This document shows positions 17,354-25,745 of a stretch of DNA of 64,000 bases, piece after piece (within the stretch, counting starts at the first letter, position 1; each line of letters opens with the position of its first letter). The position numbers were made by a program, and so were the translations under genes. A model generated the notes under the pieces. It was given only the letters and a program-made list of their open reading frames with translations, searched no databases and was not told where the DNA came from. Source of the stretch: Streptomyces sp. NBC_00258 (GTDB lineage Bacteria > Actinomycetota > Actinomycetes > Streptomycetales > Streptomycetaceae); the NCBI RefSeq assembly GCF_036182465.1, contig NZ_CP108081.1, positions 11,656,001 through 11,720,000 of the forward strand, given 5' to 3'.

Positions 17354-18196
17354 TCACTTCGAGAGAAAGTCGCGCAGCGCGGTGTTGACCTCGTCGGCGT
17401 GGGTCCAGAGCAGGCCGTGCGGCGCTCCTTCGACCTCGACGTAGTCGGCCTCGGGGAGCGCCTTGTGAAATCGGCGCGCGGTGACGTCGATCGGGAGGAT
17501 GTTGTCGTTTGTTCCGTGCAGGATCAGTGCGGGCTTGCCGCTCGCGCGGACCGCCTCGACGTCGGCGCGGAAGTCCTCGATCCATGCCGGTACGACCGCG
17601 TACGCAGCCACCGGAGCGCTGCGGATCGCGACGTTCCAGCTAGCGGTCACGACCTCCTCGCTGATACGAGTGCCGAGGTTCTCGTCGAGGTTGTAGAAGT
17701 CCGCGTAGAACTGCTTGAACCAAGCGTATCGATCCGCTTTTGCGGTCGCGGCGATTCCGTCGAATACCTCCTGCGGCACCCCGCCGGGGTTGTCGTCGCG
17801 GGCGACGAGAAACGGCTCGAGTGAGGCGAGGAAGGCGAGCTTCGCGACACGCTCATGACCGTAGCGACCCACGTAGCGGGCAAGTTCCCCGGTGCCCATC
17901 GAGAAGCCGACAAGGACGACATCCCGCAGGTCGAGGGTCTCAAGGACCGTGTTCAGATCAGCGGCGAAGGTGTCGTAGTCATAACCGGAGCTCACCTTCG
18001 ACGACTGGCCGAAGCCACGACGGTCATAAGTGATGACCCGATAGCCCTGGGCCAACAGCTCGCGCGTCTGACGTTCCCAGCTGTGTCCGTTCAGTGGATA
18101 CCCGTGGATCAGGACGACCGGCTGTCCAGAACCCTGATCCTCGTAATAGAGCTCGACCGGCGTGCTGTTCTCCGTGCCTACGCTGATGTAACCCAT
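17354..18196 (-). CDS. Alpha/beta hydrolase of the non-heme chloroperoxidase type
   Basis: 280 residues. The full catalytic set of this family is visible: oxyanion-hole segment VLIHGYPLNGHSWERQ, YDRRGFGQSSKVSSGYDYDT, nucleophile elbow GFSMGTGE (Ser99), Asp231 in LILHGTNDNILP and His260 in VEGAPHGLLWTH. The SMGTGE variant and overall length are those of cofactor-free haloperoxidases/perhydrolases such as CPO-T, though the natural activity is usually ester hydrolysis. Cytoplasmic, no signal. It lies 66 bases downstream of the glutaminase gene on the same strand and may be co-transcribed with it. Confidence 0.85.
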   Translation of the reverse strand: MGYISVGTENSTPVELYYEDQGSGQPVVLIHGYPLNGHSWERQTRELLAQGYRVITYDRRGFGQSSKVSSGYDYDTFAADLNTVLETLDLRDVVLVGFSMGTGELARYVGRYGHERVAKLAFLASLEPFLVARDDNPGGVPQEVFDGIAATAKADRYAWFKQFYADFYNLDENLGTRISEEVVTASWNVAIRSAPVAAYAVVPAWIEDFRADVEAVRASGKPALILHGTNDNILPIDVTARRFHKALPEADYVEVEGAPHGLLWTHADEVNTALRDFLSK

Positions 18197-18261
18197 GATT
18201 TCTTTCCCTTCCGACCGACGAAAATGAATGCCGACCCATGTGTTTGTGTGGAAACTGTGCG

Positions 18262-19635
18262 TTATCGGGGGTGGGTCAGAGGTTTCTTCTTTCCGTATGA
18301 GACCGGCTCTTGTGCCGAGCCGGCCCGCGCCGGACTCGCGGCCTGATCCACGTTATCCACGACTGTGACTCGGCCGCCATCGCCGGGATCGGGATCCGGC
18401 ATGATCGATTCTGGATCGACGAGGTAGACGTCGTGACCGCTCAGCGTCAGCCGGCGTACGACCTCGAGTAGCATGCGCCGCGCCACGTCGTTGATCGAAT
18501 AGACCCTTGTCAGGTCCAAAGCCACTCTGACTTCCGAAGGCGAGGTGTCCACGGCTTCCTTGACCACTCGCTCGGCTCCGGCGAAGCCGAGTCCACCTTG
18601 CAGTTGCAGAACCCGGAGCGCGTTCGGTCCGCTGCCCACGACATGGTTGGATCGCACGACCGCAAGCGCAGCGGCGGGAACTTCCATCGCGTGTAGACCC
18701 GTGTCTGAAGAGAATCGTTCGAACAGTGACACCCCGCGGACGCTGTTCCCGTGAGTGTCCAAGCGTGGTGAGAACGTGGCAATGCCGATCTGTCCGGGGA
18801 GCACGCCGATCAGGCCCCCGGCCACTCCGCTCTTTGCCGGAATTCCGACCTGGGTCGCCCAGTCACCAGCGGCGTCATACATTCCACAGCTGAACATGAC
18901 GCTCAGCACGTGACGCACCACCGCTTCAGGCACCACCTGCTCACCCGAGAGGGGATTTGTCCCGCGGTTGGCCAACGTCGCGGCCATCATGGCCAGATCT
19001 CGCGTGGTGACAAGCACGGAACACTGGCGGGTGTAGCCGTCCACGATGGTTCTCGCGTCCCCGGTGAGGATGTTGTGGCTGCGGAGCATGTGTGCAATGG
19101 CGAGGTTGCGGTGCGCGTTCTCGATCTCTGACGCGTATACCGTTTCATCCATCTCCAGTCGACGACCGGCGAACGCTGAGAGGCCGTGGAGCACGCGCTC
19201 CACCCGGCCTGACGGATTCAGGTCCTCTGCGCCGGCCAGTGAGTGAACGGTGATCGCACCAGCGTTGATCATGGGATTGAGAGGTCGCCCGGTACCGCTT
19301 TCGAGTGATATCTCGTTGAACGCTTCTCCAGAGGGCTCGACACCAACTTTGGCGAGCACGGAGCCGAATCCGCGATCAGACAGTGCCAGGGCATATACGA
19401 ACGGCTTGGAGATCGACTGGATCGTAAACTCGATATCGATGTCACCGGCGCCATATACCTTTCCGTCAAGCATAGCAAAGGCCGCGCCGAGGTGCTCGGG
19501 ATCCGCAGCCGCAAGCTCAGGGATGTATCCCGCCTGCTCTCCGGACGTGTCCGACTCCACATCTCCGAGCACCTCAGCAAGATAGTCCGGAATTATTGGC
19601 CGCATTCGTCCCCCATGCGTAATTGCAATCTTCAC
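18262..19635 (-). CDS. glsA: Glutaminase with C-terminal STAS domain
   Basis: 457 residues. The glutaminase core (about 20-330) has the beta-lactamase-like SxxK nucleophile in FTIQSISKPFVYAL (Ser74, Lys77), PLNPMINAGAIT with the substrate-binding Asn, RNLAIAHMLRS, and the SGVAGGLIGVLPG loop. Residues about 360-440 (LRVLQLQGGLGFAGAERVV, VALDLTRVYSINDVARRMLL) form a STAS-like domain, a known fusion in bacterial glutaminases. It hydrolyses glutamine to glutamate and ammonia. The GTG at 19635 is taken as start because it overlaps the stop of the upstream acetyltransferase gene (GTGA); an ATG at 19605 is an alternative. No regulatory cyclic-nucleotide domain is attached. Confidence 0.88.
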   Translation of the reverse strand: MKIAITHGGRMRPIIPDYLAEVLGDVESDTSGEQAGYIPELAAADPEHLGAAFAMLDGKVYGAGDIDIEFTIQSISKPFVYALALSDRGFGSVLAKVGVEPSGEAFNEISLESGTGRPLNPMINAGAITVHSLAGAEDLNPSGRVERVLHGLSAFAGRRLEMDETVYASEIENAHRNLAIAHMLRSHNILTGDARTIVDGYTRQCSVLVTTRDLAMMAATLANRGTNPLSGEQVVPEAVVRHVLSVMFSCGMYDAAGDWATQVGIPAKSGVAGGLIGVLPGQIGIATFSPRLDTHGNSVRGVSLFERFSSDTGLHAMEVPAAALAVVRSNHVVGSGPNALRVLQLQGGLGFAGAERVVKEAVDTSPSEVRVALDLTRVYSINDVARRMLLEVVRRLTLSGHDVYLVDPESIMPDPDPGDGGRVTVVDNVDQAASPARAGSAQEPVSYGKKKPLTHPR

Positions 19636-20024
19636 GCTTCGCCGAGCGTGGCGCGCGTGATTACTCCTATGTCGTCAGGTGTCGGCTGGCGGAACACACC
19701 GCCACTCGCGCTAAATTTGTCGCTGTGCACCCGCAGGTGACGAGCAAACATCGGACACAGGGGCACGACGGTGGCATTTTCGCGAATGCTGTCAGTGAGT
19801 GCCTTGCACACCAGAAGCTCAACCAGATCACGTCCATCGAAAACCTGGCACACCTCGGTATGGAAGAATATCCGCTCTTCGCGTACATCGGATATGACGA
19901 CGAAGTCGGCCGTGCCTACGGGTATTTTGTCGGCGCGTCTGATGGTGTAGCAGCTGATCGGGCTTGCCAGATCGAGATCGACCGTCACAGATGCACTGGT
20001 GTCGTCAGTCAATTCCTGAGTCAT
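19632..20024 (-). CDS. Small COG2388-type acetyltransferase-like protein
   Basis: 130 residues. It follows the pattern of the small single-domain GNAT relatives: a short N-terminal sheet (CYTIRRADKIPVGTADFVV), RIFFHTEVCQVFDGRDLVEL in place of the acetyl-CoA loop, and a conserved C-terminal VVPLCPMFARHLRVHSD, where 'xPxCPxFxxxL' is the family signature. The usual glycine-rich loop reads VFDGRD and may be degenerate. The stop codon overlaps the glutaminase start, so the two are translationally coupled. Related proteins are at 24832 and 30040. Confidence 0.7.
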   Translation of the reverse strand: MTQELTDDTSASVTVDLDLASPISCYTIRRADKIPVGTADFVVISDVREERIFFHTEVCQVFDGRDLVELLVCKALTDSIRENATVVPLCPMFARHLRVHSDKFSASGGVFRQPTPDDIGVITRATLGEA

Positions 20025-20100
20025 CTGACTGTCCTTCTTTGGGGAGAGTCACGGCATGGCCACAGTTCTCCAATTCGACCGAGTCGATTCTGTTTTTCTG

Positions 20101-20769
20101 TTACGAGTGCTCAAGAAGTCTTGTCGGAGCAGGGGTGGCGGTAAGCGCGCGAAGCCGGTCGGCGTCGACATTGGCTCCGAAGGCGGGGGTCCCGGGTTCG
20201 AGCCGGATGCCCGCCGCGAGGTCGCCGATGGTGAGTGGGTCGAATCCGAGAGCGTCTATCAGCGCAGACACGACGGCGAGATCCTCGGGCGAGTCACCAG
20301 CGAGCGCGATGGCCTTGCGTCCGAGGCTGTCGGCTGGACGAGCCTCGTCCTCGAGGTCGTGGTAGCCCATATGGTTGAGGGCTTTCACGACACGCGCGCC
20401 CGGCAGGAACCGCTGCACGAATTCGCTCGATGAGGTATCGGGCGGGAGGATCGCGGCGCGGGGACCATCGACCTCCCACCAGTGGTTCATCGCGTCGATG
20501 ACCAGCTTTCCTTCCAACTGCGGAACCGGGAGGTTGCGGTGCTTGCCGAGCGGGAGAGCCAGGACCACCACGTCGGCGGAACCCGCGGCCTGGGCCGGCC
20601 ACACGGCGGTCGCTCCAGGGGTGAGAATCTTGGCGGCAAGCGCGATCTTGGAGGGGTCACCGGACCCGGAGATCAGGACTCGACAGCCGGAGGCGACCGC
20701 CAAGCGCGCCAGGACGGTGCCGACTTTCCCGGCTCCCAGAATCCCGATAGTGGTGGCGGGGGCGGTCAT
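20101..20769 (-). CDS. NADPH-dependent F420 reductase-like oxidoreductase
   Basis: 222 residues. The N-terminus TIGILGAGKVGTVLARLAV is a Rossmann G-x-G-x-x-G NADP-binding loop. ADVVVLALPLGKHRNLP, KLVIDAMNHWW and VVKALNHMGYHDLEDEA follow the order seen in F420H2:NADP oxidoreductases and related short NAD(P)-binding proteins. The role would be to pass hydride between NADPH and a deazaflavin or another small acceptor. Its ATG overlaps the stop of the upstream LLM oxidoreductase gene (ATGA), so the pair forms a two-gene operon: reductase plus cofactor-recycling partner, which supports a deazaflavin or flavin role. Confidence 0.8.
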   Translation of the reverse strand: MTAPATTIGILGAGKVGTVLARLAVASGCRVLISGSGDPSKIALAAKILTPGATAVWPAQAAGSADVVVLALPLGKHRNLPVPQLEGKLVIDAMNHWWEVDGPRAAILPPDTSSSEFVQRFLPGARVVKALNHMGYHDLEDEARPADSLGRKAIALAGDSPEDLAVVSALIDALGFDPLTIGDLAAGIRLEPGTPAFGANVDADRLRALTATPAPTRLLEHS

Positions 20770-21836
20770 CGTGTCGCTCCCGACGTGGCCGCGGGCTGCT
20801 CGGTCAGAAGCTCGCGGACCCGAGGGATGACTTGGGTGCCGTACAACTCGACCGAACGTAGACGTGCGGAGGCTGAAACGGTGCCGGCGGCGGAGTAGAT
20901 CATGTCGAACCGGCCCGCGTTCAGTACCCGGACAGCATGGGCGATCTTGGTCGCGACCGTCTCGGCCGAGCCGACATACAACGATCCGCGGTCCACCTCG
21001 GCGGCGAATTCTTCCCGGCGGAGCGGCGGCCAGCCGCGCTGCGCCCCGATCCGGTCGCGGATCTCCTTGAACCCAGGGTAGAAGAGCTCCTTGGCTTCTT
21101 CGTCGGTGGATGCGACGAAGCCGGGCGAATGCATTCCGACCGGCTGCGCGGTCGTGCCGAACTCCTCGCTGGCACGCTGGTACAGATCCACGTAGGGCGC
21201 GAACCGGTCGGGGGCGCCGCCGATGATTGCCAGCATGAGCCCGAAGCCGTATTGAGCGGTGCGGAGCACGGACTTCGGTGTCCCGCCAACCCCTACCCAG
21301 GTGTTGAGGCGTCCCGAATCGGTCTTCGGGTACACGTCCGCATTGTGCAGGGCGGCGCGCGTGGTGCCTTCCCAGGTGACCGGCCCCTCTTCCAGGAGAC
21401 GGTGGAAAAGGTCGATCTTCTCCTCGAACAGCACCTCGTAGTCCTTCAGGTCGTACCCGAACAGGGGGAACGACTCGGTGAAGGAACCACGTCCGAGGAT
21501 CACCTCGGCGCGGCCGTTGGAGAGCGCGTCGACCGTGGCGAACCGCTGGAACACGCGCACAGGGTCGTCCGAGGACAGCACTGTCACGCCCGAGGCGAGC
21601 CGGATGCGCTCCGTGGCCGTCGCGATGCCCGCCAGTACTGTCTCGGGGCTGGAGATCGCGTACTCGGATCGGTGGTGCTCGCCCAACGCGACAACGTCGA
21701 TACCGACCTGGTCGGCAAGGACCGCTTCGGTCACTGTGGCGCGGATCGCCTGAGCGTGCGAGACGATCATGCCCTGGTCGTTTCGGGGCCGGTCCCCGAA
21801 ACTGTCGATGCCGAACTCGATTTGCGAGACATCCAT
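20766..21836 (-). CDS. LLM-class flavin/F420-dependent oxidoreductase
   Basis: 356 residues from the ATG at 21836 (MDVSQIEFGIDSFGDRP). The bacterial luciferase-like barrel shows DVVALGEHHRSEYAISSPE with the conserved His pair, TERIRLASGVTVLSSDDPV, GRAEVILGRGSFTESFPLFG, WVGVGGTPKSVLRTAQYG and FVASTDEEAKELFYPGF. Family members oxidise or reduce small molecules using FMNH2 or F420H2. It is the first gene of the operon with the F420-reductase-like gene. Two copies of the putative MarR-type operator lie 208-249 bases upstream (22044-22085), between this gene and the divergent SDR pseudogene. Confidence 0.85.
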   Translation of the reverse strand: MDVSQIEFGIDSFGDRPRNDQGMIVSHAQAIRATVTEAVLADQVGIDVVALGEHHRSEYAISSPETVLAGIATATERIRLASGVTVLSSDDPVRVFQRFATVDALSNGRAEVILGRGSFTESFPLFGYDLKDYEVLFEEKIDLFHRLLEEGPVTWEGTTRAALHNADVYPKTDSGRLNTWVGVGGTPKSVLRTAQYGFGLMLAIIGGAPDRFAPYVDLYQRASEEFGTTAQPVGMHSPGFVASTDEEAKELFYPGFKEIRDRIGAQRGWPPLRREEFAAEVDRGSLYVGSAETVATKIAHAVRVLNAGRFDMIYSAAGTVSASARLRSVELYGTQVIPRVRELLTEQPAATSGATR

Positions 21837-22043
21837 CGTGTTCACTTCGTTCAACGCTTTCGTTGTGTCGGGGGTGCGGCGGTGCATGGTTCGTGACGAC
21901 CGGGCAGGACGTCCGTGCCGGCCGACCTGGCCTTCGCTCTCCCGCCCGCTCAGCAGGTGCAGGTATGACCTCCGCTCTTCAACCCGAACAGCAGGACTCG
22001 TGTCGCAGTCCCCTTTGTCACCTACACCACCTCCGCCGATCTA

Positions 22044-22057
22044 GTTGATACGTAAAC
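22044..22057. promoter_or_regulatory. Putative MarR-type operator, LLM operon site 1
   Basis: GTTGATACGTAAAC matches the window's recurring palindrome at 12 of 14 positions. It lies in the divergent region between the LLM operon and the SDR pseudogene. Confidence 0.45.
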
Positions 22058-22071
22058 ATGGCACCCTCATG

Positions 22072-22085
22072 GTTGTCATGTCAAC
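22072..22085. promoter_or_regulatory. Putative MarR-type operator, LLM operon site 2
   Basis: GTTGTCATGTCAAC keeps the GTTG and TCAAC half sites with altered centre. It is 28 bases from site 1. Confidence 0.45.
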
Positions 22086-22169
22086 CAGATCGTGGCAAGG
22101 CTGGCGCAGCCGCAGGTCAGCGAACTGGTGCCTGGTCCACAACCGGGCCGACCGGGGCTTGGGAGAGTG

Positions 22170-22204
22170 GTCGTCGGTCGTCGGTCGTCGGTCGCCGGTC
22201 GGGG
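22170..22204. repeat. Tandem repeat (GTCGTCG)n
   Basis: Three perfect 7-base units and two diverged ones lie in a non-coding region upstream of the SDR pseudogene. Confidence 0.7.
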
Positions 22205-22355
22205 GTCCAGTCCAGTGGTGATCGTTGACATCTTCCGACTGGACAATCTGCTTCCAGGATGTGTTTGTCGCCGATGCTCAGGTCGGTTGTCGTCCTGATG
22301 CATGCCGGAACTTCCGTGATCTTCCTAGTGTTTGAAGCCCACACATCAGGAGGAC

Positions 22356-23204
22356 GTGGTGAACGACCAGAACGGCCGCGTGGCCGTGATCACCGGCGCC
22401 GGGGGAGGGCTGGGCGTCCATATCGCGCACCGCTTCGCCGCCGACGGATACACCACGGTACTGGTGGGGCGTACCGAATCGACCTTGCGCCAGCTGTCGA
22501 GAGCGGTCCGGACAGGGGTGACATGCACCCGTGGGTCGGCGATGTCTCCGATCTGGCCGCCGTCACGGCGCTCATGAACGGGGTGGCCGAGCGGTTTGGG
22601 CATCTGGACGTCCTCGTCAGCAACGCAGGGCTGGCGCAGCCGGGCACCGTGGAGAGCACCGGCGAGGATGCCTATCGCGCCATGATGAGTGTGAACGTCG
22701 ACGGCCCGTTCTTTGCCTCCCGGGCCGCCTTGCCCACCTGCGCGCGGCCCGCGGGTGCATCGTCAACATCGGATCCGTGGGCGACGCGCGCGGTGACTGG
22801 ACGCAGGCCGCTTACAACGCGACCAAGGGCGCGGTGGCCAACCTGACCAATGCGATGGCCCTCGACCACGGCCGGGAGATCCGGGTCAACACGGTCCATC
22901 CCGGTGTGACGACCAGCAGCGAGGAGATCCGGACAGCGCTCGCCCAAAGCACGCTGCTGCGCGACCGGTTCGACGACCGCGTGCCCATGGGCCGGCCCGC
23001 GATCCCGCTGAGGTGGCCGCTGTCGTGGCGTTCCTCGCCGGCGACGGCGCCTCGTACGTGAACGGCGCGCACATCGCCGTCAATGGTGACCTGACCGCGT
23101 CGAACGGCCAGAGCAGCTCTTCCACTGATGTGGCGCGACCACGGCTGCAGTTCTGTAGAGGGGACGGCGTCGCCGCGACCGAGCCGGTGACCCGCGCCGC
23201 CTGA
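22356..23204 (+). pseudogene. Short-chain dehydrogenase/reductase with three frameshifts
   Basis: A good start (GTG at 22356 behind AGGAGGAC) gives VVNDQNGRVAVITGAGGGLG, the NADP-binding glycine loop. The frame then shifts near 22515 to DVSDLAAVTALMNGVAERF, VLVSNAGLAQPGTVEST and MMSVNVDGPFFASRAA; near 22735 to IVNIGSVGDARGDWTQ, AAYNATKGAVANLTNAMALD (catalytic Tyr and Lys) and RVNTVHPGVTTSSEE; and near 23010 to AAVVAFLAGDGASYVNGAHI. Each shift is equivalent to losing one base. All domain elements are otherwise intact, so this is either a very recent pseudogene or affected by base-calling errors. Confidence 0.75.
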
Positions 23205-23270
23205 CCGCGGCCATGCGTTCCGGTAGTGCCGGGAGTCCGATGACCGGAAGACACCGTAGGGACAGAGCCG

Positions 23271-23675
23271 ATGACGGACGACATGGAGATGAGCACGATG
23301 AGCCGACAGGACCCGGTCGAGCGTCTCAGGGACGCGATCAACTCGCATGATCCTCAGCGGGTGGCGGACTGCTTCACCCCGGATTACGTAGCCGAGGTGC
23401 CGCATCGCCCAGCGGAAGGGTTCACTGGCAACGAGCATGTGCTCGCCAACTGGACCGCAATCTACGGCCGGCTTCCTGACATACGGGCACAGCTCCTGCG
23501 CCGTGCCACCGCAGGCCCGGAATTCTGGACAGAGTGGGAGATGGTGGGTACCGGGCCGGACGGCGCGACGGTGGTGCTGGGCGGGTCTGCCATCATTTGG
23601 ATCCGAGACGGACGGATCGCCCGGTCACGGTTCTACCTGGGTCCGGTCCCAGCTCCCGTACCGACGGGTGACTGA
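23271..23675 (+). CDS. SnoaL-like / NTF2-fold protein
   Basis: 134 residues from the ATG at 23271 (another at 23298 is possible). The core VERLRDAINSHDPQRVADCF, TPDYVAEVPHRPAEGFTG, WEMVGTGPDGATVVLGG and SAIIWIRDGRIARSRFYLGP matches the ligand-binding cone of SnoaL/NTF2-like proteins. The sequence IWIRDGRI near the C-terminus is characteristic of the 'nuclear transport factor 2 family' group with unknown small-molecule substrates. It follows the SDR pseudogene on the same strand and converges on the MarR gene. Confidence 0.75.
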   Translation: MTDDMEMSTMSRQDPVERLRDAINSHDPQRVADCFTPDYVAEVPHRPAEGFTGNEHVLANWTAIYGRLPDIRAQLLRRATAGPEFWTEWEMVGTGPDGATVVLGGSAIIWIRDGRIARSRFYLGPVPAPVPTGD

Positions 23676-23732
23676 CTCCCAGCGAGGAACTGTCCCATCG
23701 GCCGGGACGTAGGGCATGGCCTCCGAGGGCCC

Positions 23733-23902
23733 CTGGCAAGAGACACCATCCGGCGCTTGAAGAGGCCCGCGGAATGCTCGGCCTGCCGGCCGACCCTCTG
23801 GCCCCGGACGAGTGGCTCAGCGGTGAGCACGCCCGCCGCGAACCCGGCAGGCGGCCCGCACGCCAGGACGTCCCCGCCGGGCTGCTAAAGGCTGCCGTCC
23901 CG
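23733..23902 (+). pseudogene. Short unassigned coding fragment
   Basis: The frame reads HHPALEEARGMLGLPAD, PLAPDEWLSGEHAR and DVPAGLLKAAVP before a TGA near 23902. It has protein-like composition but no start. It could be the tail of a lost gene; I do not recognise the family. Confidence 0.2.
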
Positions 23903-23932
23903 TGATCCAGGGAACTGCATCCCCTCGCCCCG

Positions 23933-24400
23933 TCAGTCCGGCTGCTTCTCCATGTGGTCCAGGACACGCTTGCTGATCCGGGCGAGTGTGCTGAGCTGGT
24001 TCGGGGTCAGCGCATCGATGAACAGGCGGCGGACGTGCTCGACGTGCTGGGGTGCGGCCTCTTCGATCGCCTTGTAACCGCCCGGGGTGGCGACGATGAA
24101 AGCTCCGCGTCCGTCGTCGGGGCATTCCTCCTTGGACACGAGCCCGCGTTTCGCCATCCGCGTGACCTGATGGGACATCCGGCTCTTTTCCCACTCTACG
24201 AGGTTGGCCAGGTCTAGGAAGCGCATCCGCCCGTCGCTTCTTTCGGTAAGGCTGACGAGCACGACGTAGTCGGCGGCGGACATTCCGGAGTCGGTCTGTA
24301 TGCGGCGGGACAGCCGTCCGACGAGTTTCTCCTGCATGCGGATGAAGTTGTCCCAGGCGGCCTTCTCTTCTGGATCGAGCCAGCGCGGCGGTGCGTCCAT
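23933..24400 (-). CDS. MarR-family transcriptional regulator
   Basis: 155 residues. The winged helix-turn-helix is clear: SGMSAADYVVLVSLTERSDG, MRFLDLANLVEWEKSRMSHQ (recognition helix), VTRMAKRGLVSKEECPDDGR (wing with the conserved D-x-R), and AFIVATPGGYKAIEEAAPQH. N- and C-terminal helices form the dimer interface. No cysteine pair typical of thiol-sensing OhrR is obvious; one cysteine (KEECPDD) lies next to the wing. A 14-bp operator-like site (24421-24434) is 21 bases upstream of the start codon and recurs before neighbouring redox genes, so this is the best candidate for their common regulator. Confidence 0.88.
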   Translation of the reverse strand: MDAPPRWLDPEEKAAWDNFIRMQEKLVGRLSRRIQTDSGMSAADYVVLVSLTERSDGRMRFLDLANLVEWEKSRMSHQVTRMAKRGLVSKEECPDDGRGAFIVATPGGYKAIEEAAPQHVEHVRRLFIDALTPNQLSTLARISKRVLDHMEKQPD

Positions 24401-24420
24401 GGGGGCAGTCTAACGAAATT

Positions 24421-24434
24421 GTTGACAGCTCATC
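24421..24434. promoter_or_regulatory. Putative MarR autoregulatory operator
   Basis: GTTGACAGCTCATC has both half sites (GTTGAC, TCATC) at the same spacing as the site at 31410, and lies 21 bases upstream of the MarR start codon on the minus strand. Confidence 0.45.
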
Positions 24435-24740
24435 CACTCGCGGTGGGGGCAACGTGCCCCTCGACGAAGCCGCGTCGGTCGTGACCGAGGCGCTTCGGTG
24501 CAGACCCGGCCTTGGTGCGCGAGCAGGAAGGTGCCGGTCGATGCCCGTCGGACGGGTGGAGAACGTATCGAAGTTGTCTGGTTCGAAGTTACGAGCGAGT
24601 GGTGCGATCCGCGTCTCCTGCAGGGCGAGTTCCAGGAAATTGTCGGCCGTGAGGTCGAGTAATGCCCGAACTGGTCACGGCGGATCGCCGTGTCGGCGGA
24701 TTCTCATGCACCGCGTGCTCGCCTCCTCGTCGACTGTTAA

Positions 24741-24754
24741 GTTGATGCATCAAC
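24741..24754. promoter_or_regulatory. Putative MarR-type operator, perfect palindrome
   Basis: GTTGATGCATCAAC is a perfect 14-bp palindrome 78 bases upstream of the acetyltransferase/iron-sulfur operon start at 24832. It serves as one of the two ideal forms of the recurring site. Confidence 0.6.
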
Positions 24755-24831
24755 CTGATGAGGTTAGGCTGATGTCCCGGCCGGCGGGATTCTGCCGAGT
24801 TGAGCGGGATCAGGCCCCACAAGGAGGACAC

Positions 24832-25140
24832 ATGACGGTCGAAGTGAGCGACGTGCCCGAGGCGAAGCGCTACGAGGCCCGTGTCAATGGAGAGCCCAAG
24901 GTGGCGGGCGTCGCGGAATACATCCGTACGACGGAGCTCGTGGCGTTTGTGCACACCGAGGTCGAGGCGGAGTACGAGGGCGCGGGAGTCGGGTCCGCGC
25001 TGGCCCGCACAGCCCTTGACGAGGCACGTGCCGCGAACCTGCGGGTGCTGGCCACCTGCCCCTTCTTCGCGGGCTGGATCAGCCGGCACCCGGAGTACCA
25101 GGACCTGCTGTACCAGTCCCGCAGCAAGGTCAGTGACTGA
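24832..25140 (+). CDS. Small COG2388-type acetyltransferase-like protein
   Basis: 102 residues from the ATG at 24832, with AGGAGG 6 bases upstream. The sequence is the intact form of this small GNAT-like family: RYEARVNGEPKVAGVAEYI, FVHTEVEAEYEGAGVGSALA with the glycine-rich acetyl-CoA loop EGAGVG, LDEARAANLRVLATCPFFAG and WISRHPEYQDLL. These proteins are thought to bind acetyl-CoA; substrates are unknown. It is followed 31 bases later by the iron-sulfur protein gene and preceded by the perfect palindrome at 24741, suggesting a two-gene unit under MarR control. Confidence 0.8.
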   Translation: MTVEVSDVPEAKRYEARVNGEPKVAGVAEYIRTTELVAFVHTEVEAEYEGAGVGSALARTALDEARAANLRVLATCPFFAGWISRHPEYQDLLYQSRSKVSD

Positions 25141-25171
25141 AGAGCCGAGCGTGGCGGTAGTGAAGGCGGGC

Positions 25172-25582
25172 ATGAGCAGCGAATCAGAGCGGAAGACATA
25201 CCGGGCGGAGTCGATCGCGGTGACCTTCGAGGCCAGGCGCTGCCTCCACGCCGCCGAATGCGTCCATGGCCTGCCCGAGGTGTTCGACACGACGAAGCGA
25301 CCGTGGATCCAGCCGGATGGATCCACGGCCGAGCGCCTGGCTGAAGTGGTGCGGCGCTGTCCCTCCGGCGCGCTCCAGTACGAACTCGTAGAGGGCGTGG
25401 AGGAAACGCCCGACCAGCCCACCACGATCACCCGCAGTGCCACCGGGCAGCTGACCGTGCGCGGGGAGCTGAGTGTGGACACGGCGCAGGGCGCACGCGC
25501 CGAGACCAGGGTCATGCTGTGCGGCTGCGGGCAGAGCCGCCTCCAGCCGTACTGCGACCACGCGGGGCCCTGCGGTCAGTGA
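25172..25582 (+). CDS. Fer4_19 plus degenerate CDGSH iron-sulfur protein
   Basis: 136 residues from the ATG at 25172. Residues about 10-75 (ESIAVTFEARRCLHAAECVH, RRCPSGALQYE) are a divergent single-cluster ferredoxin-like domain with three or more cysteines. A C-terminal CDGSH-type motif follows in VMLCGCGQSRLQPYCDHAG: three cysteines fit C-x-C...C-D, but the histidine ligand three residues after the Asp is missing and the protein stops 8 residues later. Related proteins usually continue with a complete CDGSH motif, so the end may be altered by a frameshift. The role is probably electron transfer or cluster sensing. Confidence 0.7.
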   Translation: MSSESERKTYRAESIAVTFEARRCLHAAECVHGLPEVFDTTKRPWIQPDGSTAERLAEVVRRCPSGALQYELVEGVEETPDQPTTITRSATGQLTVRGELSVDTAQGARAETRVMLCGCGQSRLQPYCDHAGPCGQ

Positions 25583-25589
25583 CACGGCC

Positions 25590-25745
25590 GTGCGGTTCTC
25601 CGAGTACGCCACCTCTGACGTGCTGCGCATCGTCGATCTCCCGGGCGGTCTCGGCTCCGACGTGGCCGGTGCGGTCGACCAGGTCGGCGAGGGCGTGACC
25701 GCCTTCAGCGCCGGTGACGAGGCCCTTGAGGGCCTCCATCATTGC
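25590..25745 (+). pseudogene. Quinone oxidoreductase-type dehydrogenase, N-terminal remnant
   Basis: The frame after the iron-sulfur gene reads AVRFSEYATSDVLRIVDLP then GGLGSDVAGAVDQVGEGVTA and FSAGDEALEG. The first block is the N-terminus and the second the 'PxxxGxDxAGxVxxVGxGV' region of zinc-type/quinone oxidoreductases, but about 30 residues between them are deleted and nothing follows. Inactive. Confidence 0.6.
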
